The notes under the pieces were generated by a model. It worked only from the letters and a program-made list of their open reading frames with translations, ran no database searches and was not told the DNA's origin. The translations under genes and the position numbers were made by a program. Of a DNA stretch of 64,000 bases, positions 12,049 to 24,419 are shown piece by piece (position 1 is the first letter of the stretch; the number at the start of each line of letters is the position of its first letter). Origin of the DNA: Lycorma delicatula (lineage: Eukaryota > Arthropoda > Insecta > Hemiptera > Fulgoridae); the NCBI RefSeq assembly GCF_047948215.1, contig NC_134456.1:203186034-203250033 (forward strand), written 5' to 3'.

Positions 12049-13306
12049 GAAGATTTTATGTCAAAACTATTTGAGAATTTAATTCCGACAAAAATTAATG
12101 TAAATACAGTCAATAAAAAGTAAATAGGAACTTTTAAAAATCGACGTTTTGTTGAAGCAAAATATACAAAAAATGGTATTTTCTTTCTGTACGTAATAAA
12201 CATTATTCCTAATGTAGCAAAACAAAAAACAATAAAATACATGAAATGGTAAGAGAACCTCAGTTACAGTAATAGTTCGAAATTCCCTCCTTCACAATGT
12301 ACATAGCACTGTGTCCGACGTAAAATATTTTCGGTGGCTTTTCGGAACGTTTCGTATAAATTCAGTAGCATTTTATACTTTAATGAGTAAATCTTCTTTA
12401 GTACTAACTCTTCGTTGGTGTACTGCCGTTTTCATACGGCCCTCAAAATGAAGTAATCTAGTGGCGTTAAGTCAGTTGATCATGGTGCCAATTAATTGGT
12501 CCACCACGTCCAATCTAGTTTAAGAAATTAGCATTCAAGTAATTTCTAGCTACTAAACAAAGATGTGACGTTGCACCATCGAACTGGAAAATCATTTACA
12601 ATCTAGCTTGTAAAGGTATGTCCTCCAAAAGAGCCGGCAAATTATTTTTAAAGAAGTGGATCGTATGCTTCTCCCGTAAGGTTTTCATTGAAAGCAAATG
12701 GTCCCAGAATTTGTGATAAGTAATCCCACACCAAACATTAATGCGAAATCTATGTTGGAAACTAGTTTCCACAGTACCGTGTGGATTGTCTTCGCTCCAT
12801 AAATAGCTATTTTTAAAACTGAGGACTCCGTTTTTCGTAAAAGTGGCTTTATCAGTAAATAAAATTGAATTTACCTTATCAGCGTTGTATAGAAGCCGAT
12901 GACAGAAGTTGAACATTCTGCAGGCGAAAAGAATAAAAGTTTTCTTTCCGTAGGATGCGCCACACTTTGTTTTTTGACAAACCGTGCGACATGAAATTCA
13001 CCTAGTACAAAAAAAAGAAGCGTGCCTGGGCTATGCTGAATCACACGATGTTCATCAATATAACGATGGTTTACTTGGCGTTCAACAGAAAAGAACACGT
13101 TGGAAATGACCTTTTCATTCGTAAATGCCGATACGCTGAAGAATGTTTAAAAGGTACAGAAAGAATAATACGATTTTCTGTCTATTTTTCGTGTGTTTTA
13201 CTTCAATAAAAATTGATTTTTAAAAGTTTCTATTTAGTTTTTATTGGCTGTATTTTCGTTAATTTTTCAGAATTAAATTCTATATTAGTTTTGTTGCTAA
13301 ATCTTC
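12049..13306 (-). mobile_element. DDE transposon with roughly 100 bp degenerate terminal inverted repeats
   Basis: The left end, about 12049-12160, reads GAAGATTT...CAAAACTA...GAATTTAATTC...AATACAG.CAATAAAAA.TAAATAG.AACTTTTAAAAATC. It recurs inverted at about 13200-13306. The two arms stay alignable for roughly 100 bp with scattered mismatches and small indels. Between them lies a minus-strand transposase pseudogene. Arms this long are larger than the short ends of classic mariner. Target duplication is not clear. This is an old, inactive cut-and-paste element. Confidence 0.75.
12470..13130 (-). pseudogene. IS630/Tc1/mariner-type DDE transposase pseudogene
   Basis: A minus-strand frame at 12596-12916 is open for 106 codons. 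It contains 'ILFTDKATFTKNGVL', the block with the first catalytic Asp, where the family has TDEATF. It also contains 'SYLWSEDNPHGTVE', 'SFQHRFRINVWCGI' and 'NNLPALLEDIPLQ', all characteristic of insect transposases of this type. Continuing past its stop, 'FQFDGATSHLCLVARNYLNA' carries the second Asp, and 'IGRGGPINW' follows. The third acidic block near 12450 is destroyed. The N-terminal DNA-binding part (12920-13130) is barely recognisable. The frame at 12030-12242 lies past the gene, largely within the left inverted repeat, and is not coding. Confidence 0.8.
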
Positions 13307-13635
13307 TGCATTTATTAGTCATTTAACAAAGCTGTTGTGCTACAAACCTAAAAACAAACTTGTTTTTCGACGTCGGATAAAAACTACTGGAGTTACAGTT
13401 CTGGGACCTGATTATCCAATTTCCCAGCTCAAACGAATTAACAATTACGTTAACTTTAAATTTTATTAACAATTACCTATAAGCCTACGTTACCGAATGC
13501 TGAATATAATCCCTTTAATTATTGTCCTGTATTTGTTTATTCTATAAAAACAGTTCAAATTCCGTTTCTTTTTATTCGGGTTTTGATTGAGGGAAGTATT
13601 CACATTTTATAATCGGTTATATATTTTTAATAATT

Positions 13636-15250
13636 ATGAGTGAACTTAAGTCTACCGTACAAACAAAATGTAAAACGGGAGGCCCTGGAAATAATAAATA
13701 ATGTGTATGAGGAGTTTATGAAACAAGAAGGTGATGATTTCCGAAGTCTGAAAAGGAAGATAACTCCTAATTCACATTAAAAAATGTGAAGAATGAACAG
13801 CAGCTGCATTTGGAGAGTCGCGATCCCAAGTCAAAGAGTGAAAAAAGAGAAAAAGCAGTTGCTATAAAAATTAGCCGAAAATCCAGCGGAGACTTCGTTC
13901 TCTATTCCAGTAAAATACAAACCCCGTGAAGTGTGTACTAGATGATTTTGACAAATGTGTAGTGAGAGGGACTGTAAACGAAATTCATAAACAAATTCCG
14001 ACGGTAAAAGATAATGTTAGTGCTTAGAGGTTGGTTATTCAGGAAAAGATACGAGTTTGAGAAAAATAATAAAAGAATTGGGCTTTACGTGAAGAAAGAC
14101 GGAAAATATCAGGAAGGTTCTCACTGAGCGACATGACATAAAGTTTAAGCGTATTCAGTACCTGACTGCCATAAAAAAATTTAGAACCAAAAGTATTCCA
14201 ATAGTATACCTTGACTAGTCATATATATTATCTTCTCACACTACAAATAAATCGGATGCAAGTGACGGGCGGGAATTTCAAAAGGCAGCAGCAGACTTAT
14301 AATGCTCGCCGGAGGAGAAATGAATTTTGTACCAAACTCCTTATTAACTTGGCAAGGAAATTAAAAACGTGACGATTACAAAGGTCAAATTTTTATTTTC
14401 CTAATGTTTACGTTGCAATCTGTTAAACTAGTGAACAATAAACAACCTCCCCACGGTCCAATGAGATGAGGATCATATGTACGAAATGTAAATGAGTGCT
14501 GTATAGGTTCAGACCGATCATTCTTGAGGCGTGTTTTTAACTGAACTCAACCACAAGTACAACGGTATCCACGGTCTAGTATTCAAATTTGTATAAAAGC
14601 AACTAGCTTTTACTAGTATTCGAACGTCAGAACCCTCGACTTCGCAAATCAGCTGTTAAACAACTGATTTGCGACGACGAGTTAATCAATAGACTAGTCC
14701 TATGGGCTACAGAGGTCAAATGAAAGCGAAAAATTACTTATAACTCTGCGGTAATCTCTGACAACGCACCCTATCACAAAGCCGTTTTACAAAAATTACC
14801 AATTTCCAATTCAAGTAAAGAAGGTATAAAGTAGATATAGAAGCTTTCTGCTCCTCGTTTTTCCTCGATTCTGAAACTACAGTTGTATGAATCGGTAAAA
14901 GCAAACAAGGAAAACTTTACTTCTACGTGTTTGACGAACTTTTACAAAAAAAAGTGTATGACGTTTTCCAACTACCTCCATTCCACCCGGATTTAAATCA
15001 TATCGCGATGATTTGGTCAGAATTTAAAGGATACAAAACAAGTCATAACGTAACTTTTGATATCAAAGTTGTTCAAAGGCTATGTGAAAATAGAGTGGCA
15101 GACATGAATGAAAAAATTGGATTAAGTTAAGGAAACGGAAGCTGAATATATGCGACAAGAACGCATTATTGACAATACTTTGGAATAATAATTTATTAAT
15201 TCTTTACAAGAAGATAGTGAAAGTGACATGACAGTAACCTCGGAAATTCT
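13636..15250 (+). pseudogene. Second DDE transposase fossil, interrupted by a SINE
   Basis: Plus-strand translation, with several frameshifts, follows the order of an IS630/Tc1-like insect transposase. A basic N-terminal region starts at ATG 13636. 'MILTNV' and 'GTVNEIHKQIPTVKDN' lie near 13950-14020. 'RKILKELGF'-like text appears near 14060. 'IQYLTAIKKF' is followed by 'IPIVYLD' with the first catalytic Asp near 14150-14215. The second Asp block is 'VISDNAPYHKAV' near 14750-14790. The last block is 'LPPFHPDLNHIAMIWSEFKG' at about 14960-15030, where the usual catalytic Glu (NPIE) reads Ala. A SINE at 14391-14707 splits the gene between the first and second catalytic blocks. Removing it and one copy of its target duplication restores continuity of order, so the SINE is younger. 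Confidence 0.78.
14391..14707 (-). mobile_element. tRNA-derived SINE (family A, old subfamily)
   Basis: Reverse-oriented copy of the window's main SINE. It has the B-box-like head at its right end, the shared body (rc of 'TTGAATACTAGACCGTGGAT'), and an old-type tail at its left beginning 'ttttattttcctaatg' with 'gttgcaatctgtt...agtgaacaataa'. It is flanked by a 14 bp target duplication with one mismatch: TACAAAGGTCAAAT at 14377-14390 and TACAGAGGTCAAAT at 14708-14721. The head carries the expanded AAATCAGCTG...CAACTGATTT palindrome also seen in the 55.7 kb copy. Strongly diverged, hence old. Inserted into the transposase fossil. Confidence 0.88.
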
Positions 15251-15644
15251 AACATTTCTTGCGAAGTGGATGGCGTTCACTTAATTAAAGTAGTTTTATT
15301 TTGTTTAATATTTAAAAATAATTAGTTTGCTACAATTTCCTATTCTCTTATTCAATTTATTTAATCATTATTTTGCACTAACCTTTCAATGTCTGTTTGA
15401 AAATAAAATTGTACACCAGCATTCAATGAAGATAATACATTTTGATTTGTATGTTATACAATTTTATATGTAGGCCTGCTATTGTACAATTCCCAGCTGC
15501 ACATAAGCGCTTCTATAATTCTTGTCACCTTTACCTTTTTCAAAAATGCATTTTTGAAAACAACATTTTTTTTTTGCAGAAAATGGTTGGATAATTAAAC
15601 ATTTTTCAGAGAGCCAATTAAATTTGACATAATATATATATAAG

Positions 15645-15676
<32 letters not shown>

Positions 15677-16417
15677 ATCGCTGTTAAGCAATGAGGCAAA
15701 TTTTATGCTAAAAGGATAGTAGAATGATTATAATTACAGTTGTCGCTGCCGTGGGACCAAGCATCAAGATTAGTTGCGCTGCCTGTACTACCTTCTAACT
15801 CGGCAAAAATATCATAAAACTACTGAAATTTCACACAGAGAATAAATAAATATCCAATCTCCATCAACGCGATTTAATAATTAAGTCTCATTATCACTGA
15901 TTTATAATAGAGTTTTTAAACGAGATACAACAACAAAAATTTTAATTAAGACATTAAAAATTTAGGGAATTTAGAATTAAATTACAAACATTTTTCAGAT
16001 ATCTTCAAAATCAGATCTTGCTCGAATCTATTTTCCTGAAAGTGATTATCATAACGGAATAAAGAACTGAGGAATTTGAGAAATATCAAATATTCTCTGT
16101 TTATATTCGATAACCGGTGTTAACTAACGGCCTTACTATAATTCTGCAAAAGCATATCTTATAGCTGAAAGGCGAAGGCAGATTTAAGAATCAAATGGAT
16201 TTAGTTAAATCGGGCGAAAGATGCGTGGAGGAAGTATTGATCCTTAAAGTTTACTCTGAAAAATACAAACGTTCTCCATTTTAAAGAGGGCGAAAATATT
16301 AACGTGATATATTCTCAATCCTCATGTATGGTCTGCAACTTTGTCATATAAATAAACCATAATAAAGAAAATAGCGACCGCTCCTATGGCAACATAAAAA
16401 AATTCTTTAGAAATTAA
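15251..16417. other. No gene seen; AT-rich spacer
   Basis: Contains the TA microsatellite at 15649-15676 and short random frames. No splice-supported exon or recognised repeat apart from the microsatellite. Confidence 0.5.
15649..15676. repeat. (TA)n microsatellite
   Basis: Uninterrupted TA dinucleotides next to an earlier short TATA run (15631-15640). The minus-strand frame with repeated Tyr-Ile across it is a by-product. Confidence 0.95.
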
Positions 16418-16960
16418 TTTTATTTTTATTCCTGTGTGCGTTGCAATTTGTTCAACTCGTGAACAATAAGCGACCACTCACATGAGGATGAACCTGTAAT
16501 TGTAAATGAGGTGTAGTCTTTTACTGACCCATGCCGACCGTTCCTACTCATCGGGTTGGTCTAGTGGTTAACGCGTCTTCCCAAATCAGCTGATTTGGAA
16601 AGTCGAGAGTTACAGCGTTCAAGTCCTAGTAAATCCAGCTATTTTTACACGGACTTGAATACTAGATCGTGGATACCGGTGTTCTTTGGTGGTTGGGTTT
16701 CAATTAACCACACATCTCAGGTATGGTCGAACTGAGAATGTACAAGACTACACTTCATTTACACTCATACATATCATCCTCATTCATCTTCTGAAGAATT
16801 ATCTAAACGGTAGAGTACCGGAGGCTAAACAGGGAAAAAGAGAGAGGCCGACCGTTCCTGATATGTATAGTTAATTGAACCCGAACAACTAAAGTACACC
16901 AATATCCATTCCCTAGTAATCAAACTCGTATAAAAGTAACTTACCTTTACTAGACATTAA
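16418..16960 (-). mobile_element. Old SINE copy (family A) split by a younger SINE, head missing
   Basis: Old-subfamily tail at the left ('gttgcaatttgtt...tgaacaataagc'), then the body in reverse orientation up to GCCGACCGTTCCT at 16533-16545. The body resumes at 16847 with the same 13 bases. It then runs on through the rc of the 'ACTTTGGTGGTTGGGTTTC' region to about 16960, where the tRNA-like head should follow but does not. The gap is exactly filled by the younger plus-strand SINE. The left boundary is approximate. Confidence 0.85.
16546..16846 (+). mobile_element. Young tRNA-derived SINE (family A) inserted in an older copy
   Basis: Full-length copy. It starts 'actcatcgggttggtctagt' (Pol III A-box-like TGGTCTAGTGG), then has the CAAATCAGCTGATTTGG palindrome and a B-box-like GTTCAAGTCC. 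The body follows (GAATACTAGATCGTGGATAC) and it ends 'gaggctaaacagggaaaaag' plus a purine tail. The target duplication is a perfect 13 bp GCCGACCGTTCCT at 16533-16545 and 16847-16859. The ORF at 16686-16874 is only the translation of the SINE body. SINEs make no protein and depend on a partner LINE for reverse transcription. Confidence 0.95.
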
Positions 16961-19160
16961 TGAGTGGGTCTAGACATTATTAATACAGAACAAAAAACAA
17001 ACAATACAATCGTTAAGGCAAAAAACAAAATTGATCAAACAGAAACAATAAAAAAATTACAGTGAAGTGGGTCGGTTATTTTGACAAAAAGAAGATTGTA
17101 GGTAGAAGAGGTAACTAATTAAGAGCCAAATTGAAGATCAAAATAGATTTAAAAACAAAATATTAGATCGGAAGATGAGATAACAGGTTTGAAGTTGATG
17201 AAGATGACAAAAGACCACGAAATGCACCAAAACCTCATTAATGGGCCCAGTTATCGAAATATTACATCTAATAATAAAATTTTTGGAGATTAAAGAACGA
17301 TAAAATCTAGTTAATTATGCATTAATAAATGGAGGAATTATTTTTTTTTAATTTTATACATTATTAAATGTAATACTTTGTTACAGTTTTTCGCAATAAA
17401 TTATGTACTGAAATTTATGGAAACAGTAAATCTTTATTTAATTATTACAACCTCGAATGTGTTAAACACATATTTTTGCGAAGATGATTAAGAGGTAAAT
17501 GAAAAATTCCAGTTTCTGAAGTCAGCATGCTTCACTACATTCACTAGTCGGTTATCATTTTCTATTGTAGTTAAAAGAGTCGTATTAATGACTGAATACA
17601 TCGGCATTTCGTCAGGCTTGGCTTGCCGATGAGCAACATATTTTTAGACGTGTGCTAAGTTTAGTATTAGTTACAACGATTGAGCAATTCAAATAAATAT
17701 AATACTTGATTAGCCTTCTTTTAGTTTCTGTAGGAAATATTAAAATACTAAAAACACTTCGCAGATCACAGGCTACTACATGATAAAATATATCTTAATC
17801 AAAAGGGAATGAAGGTAACAAAATTCTGAAACTGTTCAGTCGTGACTGTTGATAGACGAAGTTCGATTTGCCACGTCTTCGGTTGGTTGCTCTAGCAAGA
17901 GCATCTGGTCTGAATTCTGGAAGAACATAATAGTTCATAGTTCTTCCTTCTTTGGATACCGCACATCATTACACTGTTGCATTTGTATACGTAAAAATAT
18001 ACTTCTAAAATAATAAAAAAAGGTATTTAGATGAAGCTTAAGATGATTATACGCTTCCTCTCCAAGGATAAGGCTTAACATTATTGTTATCCTTCCAATC
18101 TTACTTATTTTATAATCTAAAAAAAGATAAATTAAAAAACTGTATAGGTGAATTAAAATTGAATTAGTAAAGTTTATATAAATTAGCACGAATTCATCTA
18201 ACCTTAATTAAGTATTCAGCCGTAAGGTTTCATTGCATAATAAACCACTTCAAGTAATAATATTTTAGGCTATTTGAAAAAATATATATATTGTTTGTTA
18301 GAAACAGTTAATAACGCTTTATTTAGAAAGATATTAAAATATGCTTCAGAAACTGCAAGTAAATAAGTTTTCAAACTAAAAAAAGAGGCACTAGCGTGAT
18401 TTATTAAATTAGTAAAACCAAAAAAATTAGCATAAATTCATTGTTGTACTTTATTTAAGAATCACATAAATGTAATTAGAAAAACCTCAAAATACAATAA
18501 AAAGGATTAGTATACCTGTATCTTAAAGATTTCTCTAATCTAATCCTACTCTAATAAAGCCTGATTAAGAAAAATATGTACAAAAAATAAAGTCGTTAAA
18601 TACAAACGGTAAACAGAAATTAAAAATTAATATCGTATTTTAGTTTTTTCGGTTTTGTTCTTCCTCTAAGTCTTCGGTAACACTTGAAAATTTTTCTCAC
18701 TATGATGACTTAAATAAATCATCAGTCAATTAAAGGAAAAAAAATTCAAGTCGCTCGCTACCTTGGAAGAAAAAAATTTGATAGATCTACTGTTGGAGGT
18801 ACGAGTATATTATCATTTAACAATTTGACAATATCTCAAACGGAAAATTTTTTTTTTAAATTTCAAGTTAAACGTTAAAGCGATCAAAAAATTAATTTTT
18901 TGTAGGAATGATTTTATAAATTTTTTCCAAAAATCTAATGATACTTTCAAATGGTATTAACTATTGCCAACACGTCTTGTTAGGTTATAATTAGTAAAAT
19001 TTAGAACCATTCTGATTAGGCGATCTACGTATGTAAAAATCTACAGTTACACTCAAAAGATATTTTTCAATTAAAATAAAACAAAAAACCCAATTCAGCA
19101 ATATGTTGGAGATTAGGAAAAAAAATTAACAGCTTACATGTCGAGTGAAGAGTGGTTTTT
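16961..19160. other. No gene seen; AT-rich spacer
   Basis: Starts with a direct repeat of 'CTAGACATTA' beside the old SINE. A patch at 17840-17920 is GC-richer but does not yield a recognisable product. The minus frame at 17935-18189 is AT-driven and unsupported. Confidence 0.5.
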
Positions 19161-19167
19161 TTAGTCA

Positions 19168-19392
19168 TTTTCATTTTCTTACTGCACAGATGTATTTCAG
19201 TATTTTTTAAACAGATTTTCTTTACGATATAAAGTTATAGGCAGTTATTTACTTCAGTTAAGTAAATAGAGTAATGGAATTATAGGCAGGCTGCTTTCTA
19301 TGCAGTTATAACTGCCTAGAAGTAGTCAATTATCAACTTTATACCGTAAAGAAAATCTGTTGGAAATACATCTATGCAATATGAAAATGAAA
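19168..19392. repeat. Foldback element: inverted repeat with a palindromic centre
   Basis: The left arm, about 19168-19240, contains TTTTCATTTTC, CAGATGTATTTC, AACAGATTTTCTTTACG and TATAAAGTT. It recurs inverted at about 19331-19392 with a few mismatches and one small gap. Between the arms, TTATAGGCAG-type motifs and GCAGTTATAACTGC add further self-complementarity. No open reading frame is present. It could be a foldback or MITE element, or a local inverted duplication. Target duplications not clear. Confidence 0.75.
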
Positions 19393-22300
19393 GTCTGCCG
19401 AAATTAATCTTGAACGAATACTCGTTTTTTTTTAAAGAAATTCGCCAGCTGGCCTTAATTAAAGCTTAGGCTAAAGGGTATTCCAAAAATATACCGAGAA
19501 GGGAGGGACTCCATCCTATCCTGGTCAAAACCTAATTCTCCCTACTTTTTCGCTTGAATGTCATTTTAATAAAAGTTCAATACAATAACAAATTAGTTTA
19601 GTCTTCGTAAAATATTTACCAACTTTGTTTATAGACCTACAATACTGGCTGCAATCAATACATTTATGAAATAAATAAATAAAATATTTTATAAAAAAAA
19701 TAATATGTCGTCAGCAGAAATAATTAATATACTGAGACTTCCTCTATCATCAGTTACTGCGATTGCTGAACCGAGATCCCGGGTTCCATCGCAAGAATCT
19801 GGATTTTTCGAGATCAGAAGTTCTCTGAACTTTCAAGATCTCCCAATCAGTAAAAGGAATAAACTTAGATAATAAATTCAGGATTCTTCGAATCAATATT
19901 TTACAAAAATAATCTTTTTATAAACTTTTACTAATTTATTCATGAAAAACTTTCTTTTTTTTAATTTTTATAAAACCAGTTTACTCTCAAACCAGATAAT
20001 AACTTAGATGTTTTTAGTTTATAACATTTTTTAAATATTTTTCTGTAAAATTTCGAACTATTTTTTTTAAAACATTTTGTTCAATAAATCGGTTTAAAAT
20101 TATTATAAGTTAAGTGTCTATTTTAATCTTCAGATTATTTATTAAATTTATTTTACCCCTTACATATTTACTGTCATGTTTGGAATTAAATGAATATTTG
20201 ATAAAATTTTGTGAACATTTGTTCAGGAGTTCTCGTGTTTCAGCGACACAACAGAAATATATTCATTCCAAACTGTCAAGACTACTTCTGTAGTCGGGTA
20301 AAAATATATCTTTTTTTGCCGATCGGAAGCAGCTGTAGGAGTCCATCGGTGCTGTCTCAACAAATTTCTATAAAGGCAATGCTAGAGTGAATGTTTCCCT
20401 ATCTATGTATATCTTTCTTTCATCTGCCTGCCCGTTTGTCTCTTCGTCCCATCGCATTTGAGTCTGAATGAATAGGACATGACTTTTATTGAATTTCGTT
20501 AAAAACGTTAGTTTAAACTTTATTAGAAAATTTACACTTTCTTTCGAGGGACCGGGTGTGTGGTTAGCTTGAAAAAATTTTAATATTTTCGTTTAAATTG
20601 AATTTTTTTTAAATTTTATAGAGCAGTAGAATTTTTCTTGAATTATTGCAAAAAAAAGTAAGACCAATTAGGCCTAAACAAATGGCTTAAAGTTAATTTT
20701 CCAACCATAATGGGAACAGCCCTTCATAATCGAATTTCATGATCGCCTACAACCACTTCGTCCATGATGTACATATATTCACAAAATCGTCATACTTATA
20801 AATCGTATACATATCGATGTATTCACAAATCGTCGATTCCCTTCTTCAATTATTATCTTTTATATAAATAACCTGAACAGGAAATGCGACAGGAAATCAG
20901 ATAGAGTTAGTATCTGATTTTAAATATTAATAGAAAATGTGCTCATAATTATCAGAAAAAAATTCTGCATTAAAAGCATAATTAATCGTATTACATAGAG
21001 GATGTAAAGTTATGAGAGTCGGGCTGAGTAAATAGGAATAAACAAAAAGCAGTTATGAATACAATGGTACAGTCGGGAAATAGATCAGCAAAAATTGCTT
21101 TAATGAACATACTGATTTATAAATTAAAAAGAAAGCGTTCTAATTTCGAACACCTGACAAGATAGAAGTTTAAAAGTGACAAAAACTCAATACGCATTAC
21201 AAGTAATACTGAGTCAGCTCAACATCACATTTACCGATCTAAGTAAATATAATGATAATTATAAATGTTAAAAAGACGGATTAATGAGCATTGTTACACT
21301 GAAATAAATTGAAATTCGGGTAAAAATAGCGCATACAGAATAAGATAAAAAAAGAGAGAAAAGGAATATTCAAGAACATATGAACAACCGCACTGCAAAT
21401 GACAAAAATGATTTATTTAATTACAAAATTTCAATTAAGTTGATGATAAAATATATAAAAATTTGAATTAAGCGACTGAATTTTTTAAAGGTGACTGATT
21501 TTCATCATTAAGTCAAGAATTTTTTGAGAAAAAAAATATTTTTAAACGGTATATCTCGTCCGGAAATCTTAAACTCTGCGAATTTTTTCAGGATGACTTA
21601 TACCTTTTTCTTTCTGGGGTAAAGACCAAAATTCTCATAAAAAGGGACAGTATTTTTAAAAAAATTCGGTTTTTATAAGCCTAGATATAACACGTGTCTT
21701 TGTGAACTGTATGCCTCATGTAATCCACAAATATATGATCAACGATTTGACTCAAAACATGATACTATAAGAGAACATTTGTAAATATTCCACAGACTAC
21801 AAAACTGGAGTCGGAGACTTGTAATCTTTAACTCGTCTCGTACAAATCTCAGCATGTAAAACAAAAGATACTTGTTAAAAGGGTGACCGGATATATTACA
21901 AGATCATGAAATGAAAAAAATCGCTGATTACCAGTACATGAACATAAAGATCCGTGAAGGAAAATAAAATAATTAAGTTGATTATAAAATTATCCTATAT
22001 GTATGATTAATTAAACTGAAAATTAATGCAAAATCTTAAGAGATAAAATGTCTGGTTTGCGTATGTATATGTGACCGTGAAGGAATTATAGGAAAATATA
22101 AAATTAGTAAAATTCAGTTAATATCGTAAAGCAGTGTGCACTACATCAGACTAAGATAACTGTAGGTTAGTCAGAAAACTGGACTGTCGACAGTTAGTAA
22201 TAGTAATATGGGGGTGATTGTGCACGGTGCGACGGTCGAGAGCATTGCACCCTTAACTAAGGATCAATACTCAGCCGGCTTCATTCACAGCTGTACTCCC

Positions 22301-23033
22301 TTCCACAACTTACAACTACCGTAAAATAAGCGTAGAAAATAGAAAATTCTATTAAAAAGCAGAATAAAAAGTTTACACTGGGATAAGAATTTTTATATAA
22401 CTACATAAGTGCAAAACCGCAAAATATTTAAAATAGATTGTTGAAACCGCTTTTTTTTTACACGTTCACCGGACAAATCAGTCGGGTGGAAAATACAAAA
22501 TGGAGACAGGATATCTGCTAACAAAAATTATAAATTTCATAAAGATTCTAACCGAGTTTACAATCTCCAGGATATCAAGAGTTAGTTTGTTTTAAACAGA
22601 TTATGTGGTTCCAGTTATTTGGAAATAAATTCTGCTGGAAAGTCTTTGCTATTTTTCCATAAACTTGTCATGCAGCCAGTGTTCATGTATACTTATCAAT
22701 CAACGAGAAAAATTTTCTCATCAATTAACGAGAAAATTCAAATTTTTACGCTTTATCGTAAAATTATCTATATTACATTACTTTAATGAATACACAATCG
22801 CTACTGTTTTGCTTTGTTTTGTCTTAATCGAAAGAACTTATGATTTCAGCAAGATGTAGTTATAGAACATACAACGCGTCTGGTATGGCTGCTGATCATA
22901 GTCTGGTGGAAGGATAATTTACTTTGTGACCTTGAAATGTGAAAGCCCGTCCTGTTCTTACGTTTCACTACCAGAATTTTTTCTACAAGTTTCAACCTTC
23001 TTTTTTTAAAGGTGTTGTAAACATAACAAAACC
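19393..23033. other. No gene seen; AT-rich spacer
   Basis: Mixed AT-rich sequence. Patches of more balanced composition near 19480-19550, 20220-20470 and 22200-22320 translate to nothing I recognise. The patch at 22210-22270 has a vaguely tRNA-like order but fails at the stems. Confidence 0.45.
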
Positions 23034-23047
23034 AGCCACTTGGATGA

Positions 23048-23346
23048 CCAACCCACCGGGGGTTGATCTGGTGGTGAACTCGTCATCGCAAATCAGCTGA
23101 TTTCGAAGTCGACAGTTCTAAGGTTGAAATCCTAGTAAATGCAGGTATTTTTTATACGGATTTGAATACTAAGTCGTGGATACCGGTGTTCTTTGGTGGT
23201 TGGGTTTCAATTAACCACACATCTCAGGAATGGTCGAATTGAGACTGTACAAGACTACACTTCATTTACATTCACGTGTACATATCATCCTCATACATCC
23301 TCTAAAGTAATACCTTATGGTGGTTCCGGGGAAAAAAAGAGTAAAG
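23048..23346 (+). mobile_element. tRNA-derived SINE (family A)
   Basis: Copy with head 'ccaacccaccgggggttgat', the AAATCAGCTGATTT palindrome, a degenerate B box (GTTGAAATCC), the body with GGATACCGGTGTTCTTTGG, and tail 'tccggggaaaaaaagagtaa'. The perfect 14 bp target duplication AGCCACTTGGATGA lies at 23034-23047 and 23347-23360. More diverged than the 16.5 and 40.8 kb copies. Confidence 0.95.
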
Positions 23347-23360
23347 AGCCACTTGGATGA

Positions 23361-24419
23361 ACTGAATTGACCATAACGGAAAAAAAATTAAGCACCCTGT
23401 AGGATATTACACTTTATATTACGCTTTGGAGGGTGTCAAAATCATCCCCTATAACAATGTACAATGGGTGATGATGAGCTTTCGAAACCAACTTCATTAG
23501 TCAATTTACAGTTAATCAGATCATAAGTAATTTACAAAATATTTAAATTTAGATTTTTAATTTTCTGTACAATAAAAATTTAAATTTGATCGAAAATTAT
23601 TTAGACCGATGAAGTTTCATTCGTAGATTTATGTCTCTTTATTTCAGTTTTCATATGATTTTGTTCAACCTTTTTTATATCAACGTAGACAATTTTCAGT
23701 ATTATTCTTGGGATTATAGCAAAAGAATGCAATCTCTTTTTCTTTAGAACGATACAAAATTATAAATTCAACTGATTTCGTCATGAAGTAATAAAAATTA
23801 CGAAAATTACGTATTCCACATATAAAAAGTCACAAATCTCTACTTCTTATCCTTTTTAGCTTCCCATTAATATTTTAATACTGTAAATGTAAAGAACTGT
23901 ATTCTGTACTGTGATAAGTATCTCATCGTTAACTTTTTTAATCACTTTATTACTTTAATTAATTATTAGGCCTATTTAACTATTACGACTCATTTCCGAA
24001 TAAGACTTAGCATTTTAAGTAATTTTTAATTACAGAAAATAAACAATATAGCTGAGGAAATTAAAAAAAAACTGATTTTCGGTGTTCACCGTTTCTTGAA
24101 CTGCTTTTAACGGAAAAAACTGTATTAACTGCGCAAAAGACTGTCATTTCGTGCTATCTTTTTTACATTAAGATGTTGTTCTAAGACGATTATATGTACT
24201 GACAATGGGAAGAACAAAATGCGCACACAATGATCGTCTATTATAATATTGTAACAAGACCAGTATAGCGGACCTGAGTAACGGATTTCTACCAATTAAG
24301 AAGAAAGTGGTAGAAAATATAATAATGGGAGGAACTCAGAAAGGGGCGATAAGAATCCCTTTTAGTAAAGGTAACAGGTACGTTTAACAATCGTCTTTTG
24401 TAATACTGCCCGCTGACAC
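23361..24419. other. No gene seen; AT-rich spacer
   Basis: Between a SINE and the R1-like element. A short TAATATTG-rich stretch and a GC-richer part near 24180-24380 may belong to the 5' end of the element to the right. No coding signal. Confidence 0.45.

Noticed and set aside
16686..16874. ORFs sharing a 'THLR-GRTENVQDYTSFTLIHI' peptide (also 40852-41094, 44026-44268, and minus 59875-60057)
   Set aside because: They look like a conserved protein family, but each is a translation of the same SINE body. SINEs are not coding.
22205..22275. tRNA-like stretch with 'gagcattgcacccttaacta'
   Set aside because: No acceptor stem, no consistent T arm and a poor B box. At most a very old SINE head.
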